7,286 nt of DNA from Ornithomonoglobus_A sp034090805 (GTDB lineage Bacteria; Bacillota; Clostridia; UBA1381): assembly GCA_034090805.1 (NCBI GenBank), contig JAXDRV010000086.1:1-7286 (forward strand). The letters run 5' to 3'. This document shows positions 5,793 through 7,286 of the stretch, piece after piece (position 1 is the first letter of the stretch; each line of letters starts with the position of its first letter). The notes under the pieces were generated by a model. The model was not told the DNA's origin. It was given only the letters and a program-made list of their open reading frames with translations, and searched no databases. The position numbers and the translations under genes are program-made.

Positions 5793-6832
5793 ATATCACT
5801 GTGTTTACGAGATTTTGTCGGCATAATACCGACCGCTTTTTTCAAGCCGTCCATAGTCTTTTTCGTACAGCCCTCAAAATCTGCCTTTCGGTTCATAAAG
5901 CTTTCAAGATTCCCTCTAAACTCCGGTGTTCCGACATCTATTAAATATCCTCTGCCCATACCCCCAATATGAGAGAAAAAGTCCATCGGCTTTTTAAACT
6001 GCTCTGCTGCTTCACGGATAATATCATCGGACACTTCTATGTACACAAGCTGTCCTCCGGAATTCGCATCGGGATTGTAATACACCTCGGTAATACCGCT
6101 GTCGGTTTTAAAAAACTTATCCTCGGTAATTGTCCCGTAGGTCTGCTCTACAAACTTCACATCTCTGTATCTGTCAAGCTGATTATTGTCATAGCTGTAG
6201 ACATAGAAATTATAGTCACCCTTTACGGGACAGCAGCGTATGTAGTGGGTATGCTTTTCGGTACGAACCTTAAACATATACATATCCGTCCAAGAGCTAT
6301 CAAGTTTCAAGCTGTCTCGCGTGCTGCATACCCTCGCCATATCTGAAAGACTTTTCAAAACAGGCGTATCCGAATTTAATCTGAAATTATTTATCACCTC
6401 GTCAAGCTCCGTACGAAATTCATCTGTTTTTAACTCACCGCTTTCATCCTCCCATGTTGAATAGAAACGGTCTCCGTCTGTGCCGAAATCGCCGCGGATC
6501 CTTCCGATACATCCCCGTTCGCTGTGTTCTCTGTTACCATAAACAAATTCCTTTTCATCCGCTTCGGGTACATCAAGCTGATATGTATTTTCCTGCACCG
6601 GCTCATATGTATTCCCGTTACGTTCCATAATCTCGGCAAACTCGCAGATGTGATATACATTACCAAAGACTTTACCTTCATTCCTAAGTTCAAAATGGTA
6701 ATCATCGTGATATTTACATTCTTTTATGAGTTGCTCACCGTTATTAAGTGTTATATTGATTTTTCCGCCGTCCGGTATGCGGAACAGTTCTGTGTAATTG
6801 CTGTCAATAAAGCGTATTTCCCTATCGTTCAA
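5783..6832 (-). CDS. Multidomain conjugative-element accessory protein (349 aa), function unknown
   Basis: Three blocks are visible. Residues 8-78 contain FRIPDGGKI, CKYHDDYHF and HICEFAE (61-67), a small domain I recognise as recurrent in accessory and polyvalent proteins of clostridial conjugative elements. Residues 107-152 contain CIGRIRGDFG and FYSTW followed by LDEVINNFR, another recurrent block. Residues 160-225 contain MFKVRTEKHTHYIRC and PVKGDYNFYVYSYD, a beta-rich block. A helical region ends in the basic tail PTKSRKHSDMER (338-349). No catalytic motif, signal peptide or membrane segment is evident. The start is TTG at 6832, overlapping the preceding stop by 11 bases, with GGAAAGG 10 bases upstream; no in-frame ATG occurs before about residue 69, inside the first domain. 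The domain architecture suggests a polyvalent-type protein; its activity is unknown. Confidence 0.88.
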   Translation of the reverse strand: MNDREIRFIDSNYTELFRIPDGGKINITLNNGEQLIKECKYHDDYHFELRNEGKVFGNVYHICEFAEIMERNGNTYEPVQENTYQLDVPEADEKEFVYGNREHSERGCIGRIRGDFGTDGDRFYSTWEDESGELKTDEFRTELDEVINNFRLNSDTPVLKSLSDMARVCSTRDSLKLDSSWTDMYMFKVRTEKHTHYIRCCPVKGDYNFYVYSYDNNQLDRYRDVKFVEQTYGTITEDKFFKTDSGITEVYYNPDANSGGQLVYIEVSDDIIREAAEQFKKPMDFFSHIGGMGRGYLIDVGTPEFRGNLESFMNRKADFEGCTKKTMDGLKKAVGIMPTKSRKHSDMER

Positions 6833-7274
6833 GTTTATCTTTCCTTTCCTTGTGATTTTTTGTTTTTTCTTTCATTGAGGTCAATTCCTCAAGATTTTTC
6901 TTTGCCCAATCAGGCAGTTTGTCAGACTCCATTGTGCCCATAACATCATATCGTTCAAAGCGTGTATGCTCCTTATCGTAAAGACTTGTGCAGAACACGG
7001 CTCTGCCTCTCGCATTGCCCTGCACTCCGTTGCCGCCTGTTGTAAGATAAAGCTGGTTCACAGATAATCGACACTCGGCTCTCAATACTTCGGGCTTTAT
7101 CACAATAACCTTGTTTTTAATATTTTCGCTCGGATTTATCGGTGTACATTTATCGGAGGTTATGAATGCTGTCGGAACGGTAATCTGCTCATGCTCGGCT
7201 TTTACCTTCTGCACCTGCTCTGTCAATCGCTGTGCAAATATTTCCGCAAGCTCTGTAAAATCATCGCTTATCAT
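6822..7274 (-). CDS. Conserved conjugative-element protein (150 aa), function unknown; start uncertain at window edge
   Basis: An amphipathic N-terminal helix (5-27) is followed by KNKVIVIKPEVLRAECRLS (54-72) and then a glycine-rich block, TTGGNGVQGNARGRAV (78-93), RFERYDVMG (105-113) and LPDWAKKNL (120-128). This GG...GRAV...R.D..G...LPDWA pattern recurs in small modules of clostridial mobile-element proteins; I cannot name the family with certainty. The tail KTKNHKERKDKLER is highly basic. The ATG at 7274 is the first start visible, but the frame stays open to the window edge (Tyr-Glu-Asn-Cys upstream), so an earlier start cannot be excluded. A different frame reads ATG-AAA-ATT-GCA-TGA at 7285-7271, so an upstream gene may end in an ATGA overlap with this start. 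No signal peptide is present. Confidence 0.8.
   Translation of the reverse strand: MISDDFTELAEIFAQRLTEQVQKVKAEHEQITVPTAFITSDKCTPINPSENIKNKVIVIKPEVLRAECRLSVNQLYLTTGGNGVQGNARGRAVFCTSLYDKEHTRFERYDVMGTMESDKLPDWAKKNLEELTSMKEKTKNHKERKDKLER
6843..6849 (-). promoter_or_regulatory. Ribosome binding site supporting the TTG start of the 349-residue gene
   Basis: GGAAAGG lies 10 bases before TTG at 6832, inside the end of the preceding gene. A closer GGAAAG lies 6 bases before the TTG. The two genes overlap by 11 bases. Confidence 0.6.
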
Positions 7275-7286
7275 GCAATTTTCATA

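Noticed and set aside
6430..6705. Minus-strand 91-codon frame inside the 349-residue gene
   Set aside because: Out-of-frame shadow over well-conserved HICEFAE and RGDFG blocks; no family resemblance.
1..7286. CRISPR array, tRNA/rRNA, insertion sequence ends, attachment site or sigma promoter
   Set aside because: I saw no repeat-spacer pattern, RNA gene, transposase or integrase sequence, and the gaps between genes are too short to hold a clear promoter; the operon promoter is probably right of the window.

Overview
The window is an almost fully coding block, with every credible gene on the minus strand and read from high to low coordinates. I see no credible gene on the plus strand and no gap between genes longer than about 35 bases. 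Moderate GC, AGGAGG-type ribosome binding sites, frequent TTG starts and the protein families point to a gut-type Clostridia bacterium (Ruminococcus/Oscillospiraceae/Lachnospiraceae-like). The region looks like the accessory module of an integrative conjugative element or conjugative transposon rather than core chromosome. The genus is inference; no taxonomic marker gene is present.

Layout in transcription order: (1) 7274-6822, a 150-residue conserved mobile-element protein; (2) 6832-5783, a 349-residue multidomain accessory protein; (3) 5772-5377, a 131-residue protein; (4) 5360-5043, a 105-residue protein; (5) 5007 to the left edge, the first 1669 residues of a giant polyvalent protein that is still open at base 1. 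The four small genes are packed as an operon (11-base overlap, then gaps of 10, 16 and 35 bases) leading straight into the giant gene. The giant protein carries, in order, an ArdC-N-like region, a long disordered linker, an exact QLSLF sliding-clamp motif, two copies of a roughly 100-residue module, a MutS domain I-like module, several small modules typical of conjugative-element polyvalent proteins, and an N6-adenine methylase domain of the N12-class type. Family knowledge says an SNF2-type helicase normally follows, beyond the left edge.

The main finding is a complete tnpV gene (4172-3822, 116 residues, with its own ribosome binding site) inside the giant gene, on the same strand in the +1 frame. 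The giant frame over the same bases encodes only low-complexity linker. The tnpV stop codon lies inside the codons for the QLSLF motif, and a perfect 16-bp hairpin follows 47 bases downstream.

A second pattern spans the operon: all four small proteins end in a basic tail finishing with a small or hydrophobic residue plus Glu-Arg (KLER, DMER, RLER, RAER), using different codons. This suggests a shared C-terminal signal, possibly for transfer to the recipient through the conjugation channel. My working model is that the operon encodes proteins that accompany or protect the element's DNA on entry to a recipient (ArdC-like, methylase/helicase, clamp- and mismatch-type modules). The domain assignments are by eye without searches.
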